A DNA stretch of 64,000 bases from Dyadobacter chenhuakuii (GCF_023821985.2 NZ_CP098805.1:4708501-4772500); one strand, 5' to 3'. Positions 51,277 to 61,374 are shown, numbered from the stretch's first letter. Numbers and translations: made by a program. The notes: a model not told the origin generated them from the sequence alone.

Positions 51277-52200
51277 ATGAGCGGAACATTTTCACGCTAT
51301 TTCTTCATTTTTCTTGTGTTTTTGATAACACTTCCCGGTTTAGCACAAACCGTAGACCTTAGTAATCCGCTTAATGCAGGAAAACTAAAGGTTCCTGGTG
51401 ATACGGCGTGGAAAAAAATTGAATTCGGAGCTAATCTGAATCAGGGCTCTTTCAGTTCAAACTGGACCGGTGGTGGTGTTAATTCTATTGCATTAGGCTT
51501 GTTTTTCAATGCCCTTAATGAGAAGATTAAAGGGAAAAATGCCTGGCGGAATGACTTTCAATCGCAATATGGGATTGTAAGGAATAAAGGCCAGCAAAGC
51601 CGCAAGAATGTTGACCGCATATTTTTTGATACGAAATATAATAGGTCCATCGGTTCAAAGTGGAGCCTTTTTGCCAATGTTAACTTCCTCTCGCAATTTG
51701 GGGACGGATATAATTATTCCGCTGCGCCCGATTCCACGGATGCTAAAAAGAAGGTTTCCGGAATATTTTCTCCGGCATATGTGACAGAAGCCATCGGTAT
51801 AGAATTTCGTCCTGCGTCTTATTTCTTTATTGATTTCGCGCCGGGCGCACTACGGCAGACCATCGTGCTGGATAAAAATCTGTACGTCAACACACCCGAC
51901 CAGAATAATTATGGAGTGCCCATTGGAAAAAGTTTCAGGACCGAGGCTGCTTTGATACAAATCGTCGCGAACTTTGACAAAGACATTGCCAAGGACGTGA
52001 ATTTAAAATTCAGATATCTGATGTTTTCCAGCTTCAAAAGACCTGGTAACATTGATAACCGGCTGGACGCAATGCTGACAGCGAAAATAAACAAGTATGT
52101 GAATGTTAACTTGGGAGCCATTATGCTTTATGATGACGACCAAAGCAACAAAGTGCAGTTTGCCCAGGCTTTAAGCATCGGATTTTTATACTCATTTTAA
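51277..52200 (+). CDS. DUF3078 family exported protein
   Basis: A 307-residue protein with signal peptide ending LPGLAQ. The mature part starts WKKIEFGANLNQGSFSSNWTGGGVNSIALG and proceeds as a run of antiparallel strands (IFFDTKYNRSIGSKWSLFANVNFLSQFG, VNLKFRYLMFSSF, VNLGAIMLYDDD), ending in a phenylalanine (SIGFLYSF) as outer-membrane barrels do. DUF3078 is Bacteroidota-specific with no known function. It could be controlled by the ECF factor just upstream. Confidence 0.85.
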   Translation: MSGTFSRYFFIFLVFLITLPGLAQTVDLSNPLNAGKLKVPGDTAWKKIEFGANLNQGSFSSNWTGGGVNSIALGLFFNALNEKIKGKNAWRNDFQSQYGIVRNKGQQSRKNVDRIFFDTKYNRSIGSKWSLFANVNFLSQFGDGYNYSAAPDSTDAKKKVSGIFSPAYVTEAIGIEFRPASYFFIDFAPGALRQTIVLDKNLYVNTPDQNNYGVPIGKSFRTEAALIQIVANFDKDIAKDVNLKFRYLMFSSFKRPGNIDNRLDAMLTAKINKYVNVNLGAIMLYDDDQSNKVQFAQALSIGFLYSF

Positions 52201-52225
52201 TTCTTCCAACTAACCTCAACTTGTT

Positions 52226-52558
52226 ATGCTCCAGGAGTTCAAAATTTTTATTGCTAAGGGAAATGTCCTTGATCTGGCCGTCGGTGTGGTCATTGGTGCT
52301 GCATTTGGAAAGATCACGACTTCCCTGGTCGAAGACATTATCAACCCGATTTTGGGTCTGATCATCGGCGGAGTGGATTTCACTCAGTTGAAAATCGTGT
52401 TAAAAGAAGCCGTGGGCGATACGCCCGAGGTGGCCGTTAAATACGGTAATTTCATCCAGGTTCTGATCCAGTTTATCATCATTGCATGGGTGATTTTCAT
52501 GATCGTAAAACTCGCCAACAGGCTCAGGATTTCGGAGTCACTGGTCAAAAAAGAGTAG
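52226..52558 (+). CDS. mscL: Large-conductance mechanosensitive channel
   Basis: A 110-residue membrane channel that opens at high membrane tension and protects cells from osmotic downshock. [40 protein letters not shown] is the conserved first helix with its pore constriction. The C-terminal cytoplasmic helix is short, at the low end of the family. 26 bp downstream of DUF3078 and closed by a terminator. Confidence 0.95.
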   Translation: MLQEFKIFIAKGNVLDLAVGVVIGAAFGKITTSLVEDIINPILGLIIGGVDFTQLKIVLKEAVGDTPEVAVKYGNFIQVLIQFIIIAWVIFMIVKLANRLRISESLVKKE

Positions 52559-52580
52559 ACAATTTTATATAAAAAATGAG

Positions 52581-52615
52581 AAAACGAGGCGCATTTAATG
52601 TGTCTCGTTTTTTAT
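52581..52615 (+). terminator. Intrinsic terminator after mscL
   Basis: AAAACGAG and CTCGTTTT arms with extra partial pairing inside the loop, followed by T-rich sequence, ahead of murD. Confidence 0.65.
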
Positions 52616-52675
52616 TTCTGGAAAAGATTTACCTTCGTGTTCAATGGTGTTTGTTCAACGTTTAAAAGAAGTCTT

Positions 52676-54028
52676 GTGCAAAAAAAGGTCGTTATTTTGG
52701 GTGGGGGAGAAAGTGGCACCGGCGCTGCAATCCTTGCCAAATCAAAAGGTTTTGACGTGTTTTTATCAGATCGTGGCCAATTGAACCAAAAATACATTGA
52801 CGTCCTTGACCGCGAGCAGATTCCGTTTGAACAGGGAATGCATTCAGAATCAAGGGTTCTCGAAAGTGACCTCGTTATCAAAAGTCCCGGCATTCCCGAT
52901 ACGGTCGCGCTGATCGTTGCATTGAAGGAAAAAGGAATTCCTGTTATCTCGGAAATCGAGTTTGCTTCCCGCTATACCAATGCTAAGATAATCGCCATCA
53001 CCGGCAGCAACGGTAAAACCACCACCACGCTGCTTACCTATCACCTTCTAAAAAATGCGGGACTCAATGTTGGCCTTGCGGGTAACATTGGAGACAGTTT
53101 TGCGTGGCAGGTTGCTGAAAAGGAATTCGATTATTATGTGCTGGAAATCAGTAGTTTTCAGTTAGATAATATTGAAAAGTTTCATCCGCAGATCGCTGTT
53201 CTGCTAAACATTACGCCCGATCACCTGGATCGGTATGGCTATGATTTTCAGAACTATATCAACTCAAAATTCAACATTGTCCAAAATCAGACTGCGGAAG
53301 ATCATCTGATCTTTTTTAAAGATAGTGAGGTGATCGCGGCCGAGCTTTCCAAACACAACATTGATTCTCATCAGATCAAGGTATCGCTTGCCCATAAACC
53401 TGCGGAAGGCGCTTTCCTGCATGAAGGAAAATTGATTTCAAATGTTGCCAACGGCTCATTTGAACAGGTTTTTGATGAATTACCCATTAAAGGCCCACAT
53501 AATGCAATCAATGCAATGTCCGCAATTGCCGTTGCGCAGCTCGTTGGCGTTAGTTCCGAGAAGATTTCAGAGGGCTTGAAATCCTTTACTAATGCGCCGC
53601 ACAGGCTTGAACTAGTGGAAGTTATCAATGGTGTGACTTATATTAATGATTCAAAAGCAACCAATGTTGATTCTGTATTTTACGCATTGGGCAGTTTTGA
53701 AAAACCGATCATTTTAATTGCTGGCGGAGTGGACAAAGGCAATGATTATAGCCAGATAGAAGCGCTTGTACGTAATAAAGTGAAGGGTTTAGTAGTTCTT
53801 AGTAAAGATTCCGAAAAGTTGGAAAGATACTTTTCCGGAATTACTCCTCAAATATACATAACCCAGGACGTCCAGGATGCGGTAAATAAAGCGCAGCAGT
53901 GGAGTGTTTCAGGGGATATCGTACTTCTTTCTCCCGCCTGCGCAAGTTTTGATTTATTCAAAAATTACGAGGACCGGGGTGAAAAATTTAAAACTGCTGT
54001 AAGAAATCTTACCATTCATAATAACTAA
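52676..54028 (+). CDS. murD: UDP-N-acetylmuramoylalanine-D-glutamate ligase
   Basis: A 450-residue cytoplasmic ligase adding D-glutamate to UDP-MurNAc-L-Ala. Starting at GTG 52676 gives VQKKVVILGGGESGTGAAILAKSKG, the expected N-terminal nucleotide fold. Other motifs are the ATP loop ITGSNGKTTTTLL, LEISSFQLD, NITPDHLDRYG, INDSKATNVDSV and LSPACASFDLF. A longer reading from 52598 would start inside the mscL terminator. First gene of the murD-ftsZ run. Confidence 0.95.
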   Translation: MQKKVVILGGGESGTGAAILAKSKGFDVFLSDRGQLNQKYIDVLDREQIPFEQGMHSESRVLESDLVIKSPGIPDTVALIVALKEKGIPVISEIEFASRYTNAKIIAITGSNGKTTTTLLTYHLLKNAGLNVGLAGNIGDSFAWQVAEKEFDYYVLEISSFQLDNIEKFHPQIAVLLNITPDHLDRYGYDFQNYINSKFNIVQNQTAEDHLIFFKDSEVIAAELSKHNIDSHQIKVSLAHKPAEGAFLHEGKLISNVANGSFEQVFDELPIKGPHNAINAMSAIAVAQLVGVSSEKISEGLKSFTNAPHRLELVEVINGVTYINDSKATNVDSVFYALGSFEKPIILIAGGVDKGNDYSQIEALVRNKVKGLVVLSKDSEKLERYFSGITPQIYITQDVQDAVNKAQQWSVSGDIVLLSPACASFDLFKNYEDRGEKFKTAVRNLTIHNN

Positions 54029-54049
54029 TAAGCATTACCGGTTACCATT

Positions 54050-55204
54050 ATGGATTTCTTGCTCAAATCAAGAGAAGACACGCAAGCATGGTTCAGCAAA
54101 AATCTGAAAGGTGATCCCTGGATCTGGGGCATCTGCATTGTAATGCTGATGTGGAGCATTGTGGTGGTGTATAGCGCAAGTGTTAAGGACGCGTACAGCC
54201 AGATGGACGGAAACACCGAATACTATCTTTACAAACACGTCCTGTTGTGCTTTCTGTCGCTGATGGTCATGTATTTCGTCCATCGCATTCCCTATATCAA
54301 ATTCGTTTACGTTACCCGGCTCGCGGTTTGGAGTTCGATATTACTTTTGATTTTCACAATGTTCTTCGGGACGTCGGTGAATGATGCAGCCCGCTGGATA
54401 GAAATTCCGGTCATAGGCCAGCGTTTTCAACCTTCGGAATGGGCGAAGGTGGCTTTGATTGCGCATTTATCATTGATCCTGGCCAGGCACATTAAAGGCG
54501 GCTGGAACACCAGAGAGCTTTTTACAGAGCCGCTGGCATTGGTAGGGATCGTTTGCGGACTGATTTTTACTAGCAATGTTTCTACGGCAGTAATGCTGGC
54601 GGGCATTTGCTTTCTTTTAATGTTTGTAGGCAAAGTCCCGCTGCATTATCTGTTTTTCACGGCATTAGGCCTCGTTTTCTTCGCAACCATCGCCATTTTA
54701 CTTAATTCAACACAACGATCTGGAACAGCCCAAAACCGGATTTCTGCGTTTTTTGACAAAGACATTGTTGTATATCAATCCCAGCAATCCTACATGGCCA
54801 TGGCCCGCGGCGGATTGTATGGAGAAGGCGTAGCAAAAAGCCGCCAGCGCCGCTTCCTGCCAGAGCCTCAGAAAGATTTCATTTTTGCTGTTGCCGTGGA
54901 AGAATACGGCACATTGGGCGGCACCATTCTGATTATTCTTTATCTCATTCTTTTATACCGGGGCTTAAAGGCCATTGAAGCGACCAAACGCCCGTTCGGC
55001 GGGTTGCTTTCCGCCGGTTTAACATTCATTGTCGTTAGCCAGGCATTCTCGGCTATGGCCGTAACAGTCGGACTGGTGCCGGTTACAGGGCAAACATTAC
55101 CATTTTTTAGTCAGGGCGGAACGTCTTTGCTCTTCACCGGCATCGCAATGGGCATGATCCTGAGCGTAAGCCGCGGGGAAACAGTAGAAGAGAAAAAGAT
55201 TTAA
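54050..55204 (+). CDS. ftsW: FtsW-type SEDS peptidoglycan glycosyltransferase
   Basis: A 384-residue SEDS protein with about ten transmembrane helices. GQRFQPSEWAKVALI is the SEDS signature around the essential site, followed by YQSQQSYMAMARGGLYGEG and AVAVEEYGTLGG, then LPFFSQGGTSLLFTGIAMGMILSVSRG. FtsW polymerises septal glycan with a class B penicillin-binding protein. Its place between murD and murG supports FtsW rather than RodA. Confidence 0.93.
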   Translation: MDFLLKSREDTQAWFSKNLKGDPWIWGICIVMLMWSIVVVYSASVKDAYSQMDGNTEYYLYKHVLLCFLSLMVMYFVHRIPYIKFVYVTRLAVWSSILLLIFTMFFGTSVNDAARWIEIPVIGQRFQPSEWAKVALIAHLSLILARHIKGGWNTRELFTEPLALVGIVCGLIFTSNVSTAVMLAGICFLLMFVGKVPLHYLFFTALGLVFFATIAILLNSTQRSGTAQNRISAFFDKDIVVYQSQQSYMAMARGGLYGEGVAKSRQRRFLPEPQKDFIFAVAVEEYGTLGGTILIILYLILLYRGLKAIEATKRPFGGLLSAGLTFIVVSQAFSAMAVTVGLVPVTGQTLPFFSQGGTSLLFTGIAMGMILSVSRGETVEEKKI

Positions 55205-55205
55205 A

Positions 55206-56303
55206 ATGTCAAAAAAGGTCATTATCAGCGGCGGCGGCACGGGCGGACACATTTATCCGGCCATTGCAATAGCCAATGCGTTACAAAAGAGAGATCCGGA
55301 TCTCGAAGTGCTTTTTGTGGGAGCTTTGGGAAAAATGGAAATGGAAAAAGTGCCGCGTGCGGGTTACGAAATCGTTGGTTTACCCATTGCAGGTCTGAAG
55401 AGATCCTTGTCTCTGGATAATCTCCTGGTTCCGTTCAAACTTTTAAACAGCCTGTCCAAAGCAAAGCGCATTATTCAGGATTTTAAACCCGATGTTGCGG
55501 TAGGAGTGGGCGGTTTTGCGAGTGGTCCTCTGCTCATGATGGCGTCTCTGGCGGGCATCCCAACATTGATCCAGGAGCAGAATTCTTATGCAGGCATTAC
55601 CAATAAGTTTTTAAGTAAAAAAGCGAAGAAAATCTGTGTGGCATATCCCGGCATGGAGGCCTTTTTCCCTGCTGAGAAGATCGCGCTGCTAGGCAATCCG
55701 GTAAGGAGTGACATTGTGGATGTTTCTGCCAGAAATAAGGAGGCGCTGGTCGAATTCGGTCTGGATGGTGGGCATAAGACCTTGTTTGTCATGGGCGGAA
55801 GCCTTGGCGCCAGATCTATTAATGAGAGTATAAATGCAGGCTTGCCTCAATTATTAGAAGCCGGTTATCAGGTTTTGTGGCAAACGGGAAGAAGTTACAT
55901 TGATACGGCCAAGCAAACCATTGCAGGCCTTGGAACAGATAAGATAAAAGCTTTCGATTTCATATATACAATGGATCTGGCCTATGCGGTTGCCGATGTC
56001 GTGATTTCCAGAGCAGGCGCATTGTCTGTTTCTGAGCTATGTCTGGCTGCTAAACCGGCTATTCTGGTGCCATTTCCGGCCGCGGCCGAGGACCATCAGA
56101 CGAAGAATGCATTGACATTGGTGGAGCAGGATGCGGCATTAATGATCAAAGATTCAGAAACAATGGAAAAGCTTGTCCCTCAGGCACTTCAATTGTTAAA
56201 GGATATTGCAAAACAGGACGGGTTGAAGCTAAACATCAGGAAGCTGGCCCGGCCCAATGCTGCTGACGACATTGCAGCGGAAGTTTTTAAATTAATTAAG
56301 TAA
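55206..56303 (+). CDS. murG: UDP-GlcNAc-undecaprenyl-MurNAc-pentapeptide transferase
   Basis: A 365-residue peripheral membrane glycosyltransferase that converts lipid I to lipid II. ISGGGTGGHIYPAIAIANAL is the first glycine-rich loop; GVGGFASGPLLMMA, QEQNSYAGITNKFLSK, VMGGSLGARSINE and SRAGALSVSELCLAAKPAILVPFPAAAEDHQ are also conserved. It begins 2 bp after ftsW ends. Confidence 0.97.
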   Translation: MSKKVIISGGGTGGHIYPAIAIANALQKRDPDLEVLFVGALGKMEMEKVPRAGYEIVGLPIAGLKRSLSLDNLLVPFKLLNSLSKAKRIIQDFKPDVAVGVGGFASGPLLMMASLAGIPTLIQEQNSYAGITNKFLSKKAKKICVAYPGMEAFFPAEKIALLGNPVRSDIVDVSARNKEALVEFGLDGGHKTLFVMGGSLGARSINESINAGLPQLLEAGYQVLWQTGRSYIDTAKQTIAGLGTDKIKAFDFIYTMDLAYAVADVVISRAGALSVSELCLAAKPAILVPFPAAAEDHQTKNALTLVEQDAALMIKDSETMEKLVPQALQLLKDIAKQDGLKLNIRKLARPNAADDIAAEVFKLIK

Positions 56304-56324
56304 ATAACCTCAGGAATTGATCTT

Positions 56325-57728
56325 ATGTCGTCATCTATGACAAATTGGAAATACATATATTTTGTTGGAATCGGCGGAATTGGCATGAGCGCATTGGCAA
56401 GATGGTTTAAGGCCAATGGTTTCAATGTGGCAGGTTATGACAAGACAATGACAACATTAGTCCAAAAGCTCCAAGATGAGGACATTACCGTAACGCTTGA
56501 AGATGAAATCGGCACTATTCCAGCCGAATTCGCGGCAAATCCTGATGAAACGCTTGTGATCTACACGCCGGCAGTTCCGGTTCAGCATAAGCAAATGATC
56601 TATTTCCGGGATAATAACTTCCTGATTTTAAAGCGTTCGCAGGTTTTAGGATTGTTAACCAAAAATCTGAGGACAATTGGCGTTGCCGGAACGCACGGAA
56701 AAACAACAACTTCTTCGCTGGTAGCACACATATTGCGCCATGCGAAGGTAAACAGCACCGCGTTTCTTGGGGGAATCACTCAAAATTATGGGACAAATCT
56801 CCTCCTCAATGAGCCAACAGACAACCTGGAAGAAATTTTTTGTGTAGTTGAAGCCGACGAATTTGACAGGTCATTTCTGACATTATTTCCTGAAATCGCC
56901 ATTGTTACTTCCACTGACGCGGATCATCTGGACATTTATGGAAAGCATGAAAATGTGCTCGAATCGTTCCGGGATTATGTAAGCCAGATTGACGACAATG
57001 GCGTGCTTTTTATGCGTGAAGGATTGGAGCTGGCTTCATCGACAAAAGCGACAGTGCTGACCTATTCGCTCAATTCAGGAGATTATCATTCGGCAAACAT
57101 TCATATTGAAAACGCGCGTTTTGTTTTTGACCTCATCCATCCTGACGGCACGATCGAAGGAATTGCGATGAAGATCCCGGGTTACCATAACATTGAAAAT
57201 TCAGTTGCAGCCAGCGCGGTGGCTTTGCATGTGGGTGTGGATCCGGAAAAAATCAAAGAAGCACTCGAAAATTATGGCGGCGTAAAACGGCGCTTCGAAT
57301 ATCAGCTTGAAGAGGATGGACACATTTACATTGACGATTACGCGCACCATCCGACGGAAATCGAAGCGTTTCTTTCATCTGTAAAGGGCCTGTATCCGGG
57401 AAGACATGTAACGGCAATTTTCCAGCCGCACCTGTTCACCCGCACACGCGATTTTGCGGACGGATTTGCCGAGAGCCTCTCGGTGGCCGATCGGCTTCTC
57501 CTGCTGGAAATTTATCCGGCGAGGGAGCAGCCTATAGAAGGAGTGAATTCGGGAATGCTGATGGAAAAGATCACTGCAAAGGAGAAACAACTTATCACTA
57601 AAGATAAAGTTTTGAACGTTTTAGCTGATTTAAATACGGATATTGTGGTGACAATAGGGGCCGGAGACATTGATACATTGGTTGAACCGATCAGGAACTT
57701 GCTGAAAAATTCAATTGTGAATAATTAG
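56325..57728 (+). CDS. murC: UDP-N-acetylmuramate-L-alanine ligase
   Basis: A 467-residue cytoplasmic ligase. YIYFVGIGGIGMSALARWFKANGFNVAGYD and the ATP loop VAGTHGKTTTSSLVAHIL are characteristic, with VVEADEFDRSFL, YHNIENSVAASAVAL and YIDDYAHHPTEIEAFL following. The order murG-murC-ftsQ is that of the classic cluster. An ATG four codons in (56337) is an alternative start. Confidence 0.97.
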   Translation: MSSSMTNWKYIYFVGIGGIGMSALARWFKANGFNVAGYDKTMTTLVQKLQDEDITVTLEDEIGTIPAEFAANPDETLVIYTPAVPVQHKQMIYFRDNNFLILKRSQVLGLLTKNLRTIGVAGTHGKTTTSSLVAHILRHAKVNSTAFLGGITQNYGTNLLLNEPTDNLEEIFCVVEADEFDRSFLTLFPEIAIVTSTDADHLDIYGKHENVLESFRDYVSQIDDNGVLFMREGLELASSTKATVLTYSLNSGDYHSANIHIENARFVFDLIHPDGTIEGIAMKIPGYHNIENSVAASAVALHVGVDPEKIKEALENYGGVKRRFEYQLEEDGHIYIDDYAHHPTEIEAFLSSVKGLYPGRHVTAIFQPHLFTRTRDFADGFAESLSVADRLLLLEIYPAREQPIEGVNSGMLMEKITAKEKQLITKDKVLNVLADLNTDIVVTIGAGDIDTLVEPIRNLLKNSIVNN

Positions 57729-57753
57729 TCAAAGCATTTTTAATATTACTAAG

Positions 57754-58530
57754 ATGTTACGTAAATTTGACTATCCATGGCTTTTGTTAAAACGTAGTTT
57801 ATGGCTCATTTTGCCAATAGCCGGGATAGGCATGGCAGAAAATAAGCTTGGTAATCAGCGTTGTACAAATCTTGTGATATCCATTGAAGGAGATTCGGGA
57901 GCAAGGTTCCTTAATCAGATGGATGTACGCATGCTGGTAACTGAAAATGGAGCAGATCCGCTGTTAGGCAGCAGGTTAAGTGACGTTGCACTCAATGATT
58001 TAGAGCATCGGGTGCGCAGGAACAAACTGATCAGGAAGTGTCAGGTTTATCGTGACTTGAAAGGGAATGTGGTGGTAGAAGTGGAGCAGGAACGGCCGCT
58101 GGCAAGATGGATCAACACTTCTGAAAATGGCGAAATGCGCAATTCATCTGGTTACTATATCAGTGATGAAGGCGTTTTTTTTCCGTTATCGGATAGTTAT
58201 TCGGCCAGGACATTGCTGGTTTCCGGTTCATTTTTCAATGATCCTGAAAAATTAAAGACAACCAAGGGGGCTTCATTGATGGAGCTTTTGCGCTTTTTAA
58301 ATGCGGATCCCTTTTGGAAAGCACAGGTAGCACAGCTGGACGCTGACAAAGATGGTGAAATTCATATGATGACGGTCCTGGGTGACCAGCGCATTGAGTT
58401 TGGATCGGCAGAAAATTATGAATCCAAATTCGATAAGCTCAAAATGTTCTATAACAAGATATTGAGCCAGGACTGGAGCAGGTATAAAAAAATTAGTATT
58501 AAGTTTCAGAATCAAATAGTTTGTGAATAA
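57754..58530 (+). CDS. ftsQ: FtsQ/DivIB-like division protein
   Basis: A 258-residue bitopic protein: a hydrophobic helix at about 12-27, then a POTRA-like segment (RCTNLVISIEGDSGARFLNQMDVRMLVTENGADPLLGSRLSDVALNDLEHRVRRNKLIRKCQVYRDLKGNVVVEVEQERPLARW) and a beta domain. Sequence identity to FtsQ is low, as usual in Bacteroidota, but POTRA order and location between murC and ftsA fix the assignment. FtsQ scaffolds the divisome with FtsB and FtsL. Confidence 0.9.
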   Translation: MLRKFDYPWLLLKRSLWLILPIAGIGMAENKLGNQRCTNLVISIEGDSGARFLNQMDVRMLVTENGADPLLGSRLSDVALNDLEHRVRRNKLIRKCQVYRDLKGNVVVEVEQERPLARWINTSENGEMRNSSGYYISDEGVFFPLSDSYSARTLLVSGSFFNDPEKLKTTKGASLMELLRFLNADPFWKAQVAQLDADKDGEIHMMTVLGDQRIEFGSAENYESKFDKLKMFYNKILSQDWSRYKKISIKFQNQIVCE

Positions 58531-58545
58531 TAATTCACCATCAGC

Positions 58546-59907
58546 ATGGCACACGAAAAAATTGTAGTAGGCGTAGATATTGGGAGCACGAAAATTACCG
58601 TGGTTGCTGCACAGGGAGCCGCGTCGGGCTCTCGTCAAAACAATATTGAAATTTTAGGTTTTAGCGAAGTCCCTGTTCCCAAAGGTGCAGTTGTAAACGG
58701 AGCCGTTGAAAATATAAAACAAGTTGGGACCGCAGTTCGTGAAGCACTCGCGGAAGCATCTTCCCGCTCGGACCTGGACATTGCGGTGGTGAATGTTAGT
58801 TTTGGCGGCACGCAGGTAAAGGTAAGTCAGCATAATGATGGCGTGATCCGGCCTTCGGCGTCTTCCGGCGAAGAGGTAACGCAAAGAGATGTGGATCAGC
58901 TTGTTGACGATATGTACAGGGCTAAAATCGAGCCTAATTACGACGTTCTGCATGTTTTACCCATGGAGTTTGTGGTTGACAACTCTATGAATGTGCGTGA
59001 GCCAGTAGGCAGGACGGGTATTAAACTGGGCGGTAACTTCCTGATTATCTCGGCAAACAGTCAGTCTGTTCTGCGTACGAAAAAGAGTCTGGCAGATGCA
59101 GACCATAATTTGAAATGCGACAAGATGGTTTTTGCGCCGTTGGCTACCAGTCTTGCGGTTTTAACAGACAATGAAACAAAAGCCGGCATTGCGCTGGTGG
59201 ATATCGGGGACCATACGACGGACCTGGTAATATATCATGATAGCATTGTACGCCACATTGCTACTTTCCCGATTGGCGGCAGGCATATTACGAATGACCT
59301 CGCAACAGGTTGCGGCATTCAGGTTGAGAATGCAGAACGATTGAAACAGGAATACGGCGTAGCTATTGCTGCCGACGTTCCGTTAAACATTGAAATCCTG
59401 GTTAACTTCCTGGCCGGACGTGCTCCAAAGCAGGTTTTAAAGAAAAATGTAGCATTGATCATTGAAGAGCGATTGAAGGAGATCGCAGCGATGGTTTATG
59501 CAGAAATTATCAAATCAGGATATCTGGATAAGCTTATCGGTGGAATAGTGCTCACCGGCGGGTCTGCGAATATTGATGAGATTGAAAAACTCTTTGAGAA
59601 AGTAACAAACATGTCAGTCCGGGTGGGTTATCCCGAAAACCTGGAAAGAACCGCCAAAGCAGATGCGGTCAGCAATTCTTCATACAGCACAGCGATCGGT
59701 CTGGCCTGGGCCGGACTTCGTAATATAGATCCCCGGGTAAAATCGGTCTGCAAGCCTACGACTTCATTTAACACAGGCACTGTTGTGCAGCGTGAGAAAG
59801 TAAAGGAAATTCCGCCTAAGGAAGAGCCGGGTAAGAAAGTCGGGACTTTTTGGGATAGCTTTAACAGCATTATCCGCAAAAAAGATGATGGTCTGAGTGA
59901 CTATTGA
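58546..59907 (+). CDS. ftsA: Cell division protein FtsA
   Basis: A 453-residue actin-like ATPase that anchors FtsZ to the membrane. VVGVDIGSTKITVVAA is the phosphate-1 motif, ALVDIGDHTTDLVIYHDSIVRHIATFPIGGRHITNDLA the phosphate-2 and connect region, and GIVLTGGSANIDEIEKLFE the adenosine motif. The C-terminal amphipathic helix carries KKVGTFWDSFNSIIRK. Directly ahead of ftsZ. Confidence 0.97.
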   Translation: MAHEKIVVGVDIGSTKITVVAAQGAASGSRQNNIEILGFSEVPVPKGAVVNGAVENIKQVGTAVREALAEASSRSDLDIAVVNVSFGGTQVKVSQHNDGVIRPSASSGEEVTQRDVDQLVDDMYRAKIEPNYDVLHVLPMEFVVDNSMNVREPVGRTGIKLGGNFLIISANSQSVLRTKKSLADADHNLKCDKMVFAPLATSLAVLTDNETKAGIALVDIGDHTTDLVIYHDSIVRHIATFPIGGRHITNDLATGCGIQVENAERLKQEYGVAIAADVPLNIEILVNFLAGRAPKQVLKKNVALIIEERLKEIAAMVYAEIIKSGYLDKLIGGIVLTGGSANIDEIEKLFEKVTNMSVRVGYPENLERTAKADAVSNSSYSTAIGLAWAGLRNIDPRVKSVCKPTTSFNTGTVVQREKVKEIPPKEEPGKKVGTFWDSFNSIIRKKDDGLSDY

Positions 59908-59941
59908 AAACAAAGCATAAACGCATTCAATCTCCGAAAAT

Positions 59942-61366
59942 ATGAATAAAAGCTTGTTGCAATCTTTAGACCAGGACTACATTGTGAACGAAATAATTAA
60001 AGACCAGCCCACCGGCGAACACCAGGCAGAGCCAGCCATTATCAAGGTGATCGGTGTTGGAGGTGGAGGAAGCAATGCGGTCAACTACATGTTTGAGAGA
60101 AAGATCAAGGATGTAGAATTTGCAGTGTGTAATACCGACCGCCAGGCGCTTGCTAACAGCCCGGTGCCCGTAAAAATCCAGCTTGGTGCAACATTAACGC
60201 AAGGCTTGGGAGCCGGAACGGATGCTACCAAAGGCAAGGAAGCTGCGTTGGAAACGATTGAAGAAATTAAAAGCCTGCTCGGCGGATCAACCCAAATGGT
60301 GTTTATCACAGCGGGTATGGGTGGTGGAACAGGAACAGGCGCCGCACCGGTGATTGCACAGCTTGCAAAGGAAATGGGCAAGCTTACAGTGGCGGTAGTA
60401 ACTGCGCCTTACACCTGGGAAGGACTTGATAAAAAGGAACAGGCACTCGAAGGGATTGAGCAATTAAAGGAGTTCAGTGACACGGTGCTGGTGGTTTTGA
60501 ATGACAAGCTGGAAGAGCTTTATGAGGACATGACCCTGACACAGGCATTCGCCGAGGCAGACGGCATTCTTCTTAATGCTGTAAAAAGTATTTCTGAGAT
60601 CATCACGACAAACGGAAATATCAACACGGATTTTAAAGATGTTGAGAAAGTCCTTAAGAATGCAGGCCAGTCGGTAATGGGAACCTCTGAGGCGACCGGA
60701 GCTGATCGTGCTTCGATGGCCATTAAGGAAGCGCTGGATTCGCCGCTTTTAAATGACAGGGATATCCGCGGAGCAAAACGCATCCTGGTAACGCTTGCTA
60801 CAAGCAAGAAAAAGGAAGCGACCATGAAGGAGCAGCGCGAAATCTGGCGTTATGTGCTTTCACAAGTGGGTGGAGAAGCGCGGATGTTCAAGCTGGGAAC
60901 CATTACAGATGATTCTTTGGGTGATAAATTACGCGTGACGATTGTTGCAGCAGGATTTGATAGCATAGAGTCACCTATCCCGGGAATTGAGCTTAGAAAC
61001 GGCGTTAAATCCAAAACACCGGATGCCAAGCCTGTTATAGAAGAAATTAAAGCGCCCGAATACGAAACAGAACTGGTCGTGACGAGCGAGCTGGAAGAAA
61101 GCACGCCAACCGGCCCGATCGATCTGATCATCGACCGTGAAATTGTACCAAGCGGATTTGCTCAGTTGCCGATCACAGATGTTGAAGGCAATAGTGACTG
61201 GGACAATGAAGAAATTGGAAAACTGGATGTAATGATCGCTTCGTTCAAAGACGGCCTGGTTAAATTCGGGGATCTCGAAGGCCCCGCGTTCCGCCGGAGC
61301 CGCGTGGAGCTCTGGAAACGCCCCACAGTTCCAGCGACCGAAATGGAGCAGCACTGGTTGAAATAA
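59942..61366 (+). CDS. ftsZ: Cell division protein FtsZ
   Basis: A 474-residue tubulin-like GTPase that builds the division ring. IKVIGVGGGGSNAVNYMFE, the tubulin signature FITAGMGGGTGTGAAP and the T7 loop DFKDVEKVL are intact. Beyond residue about 340 is a long acidic/proline-rich linker, then a conserved tail (PAFRRSRVELWKRPT, TEMEQHWLK) that should bind FtsA and other partners. Terminator directly downstream. Confidence 0.98.
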   Translation: MNKSLLQSLDQDYIVNEIIKDQPTGEHQAEPAIIKVIGVGGGGSNAVNYMFERKIKDVEFAVCNTDRQALANSPVPVKIQLGATLTQGLGAGTDATKGKEAALETIEEIKSLLGGSTQMVFITAGMGGGTGTGAAPVIAQLAKEMGKLTVAVVTAPYTWEGLDKKEQALEGIEQLKEFSDTVLVVLNDKLEELYEDMTLTQAFAEADGILLNAVKSISEIITTNGNINTDFKDVEKVLKNAGQSVMGTSEATGADRASMAIKEALDSPLLNDRDIRGAKRILVTLATSKKKEATMKEQREIWRYVLSQVGGEARMFKLGTITDDSLGDKLRVTIVAAGFDSIESPIPGIELRNGVKSKTPDAKPVIEEIKAPEYETELVVTSELEESTPTGPIDLIIDREIVPSGFAQLPITDVEGNSDWDNEEIGKLDVMIASFKDGLVKFGDLEGPAFRRSRVELWKRPTVPATEMEQHWLK

Positions 61367-61374
61367 TTAAGGAC

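Noticed and set aside
51180-51362. A 60-codon frame overlapping the sigma stop and the DUF3078 start
   Set aside because: The ATGA overlap with the sigma gene is attractive, but it overlaps the DUF3078 signal peptide by 86 bp and has no recognisable composition or motif.
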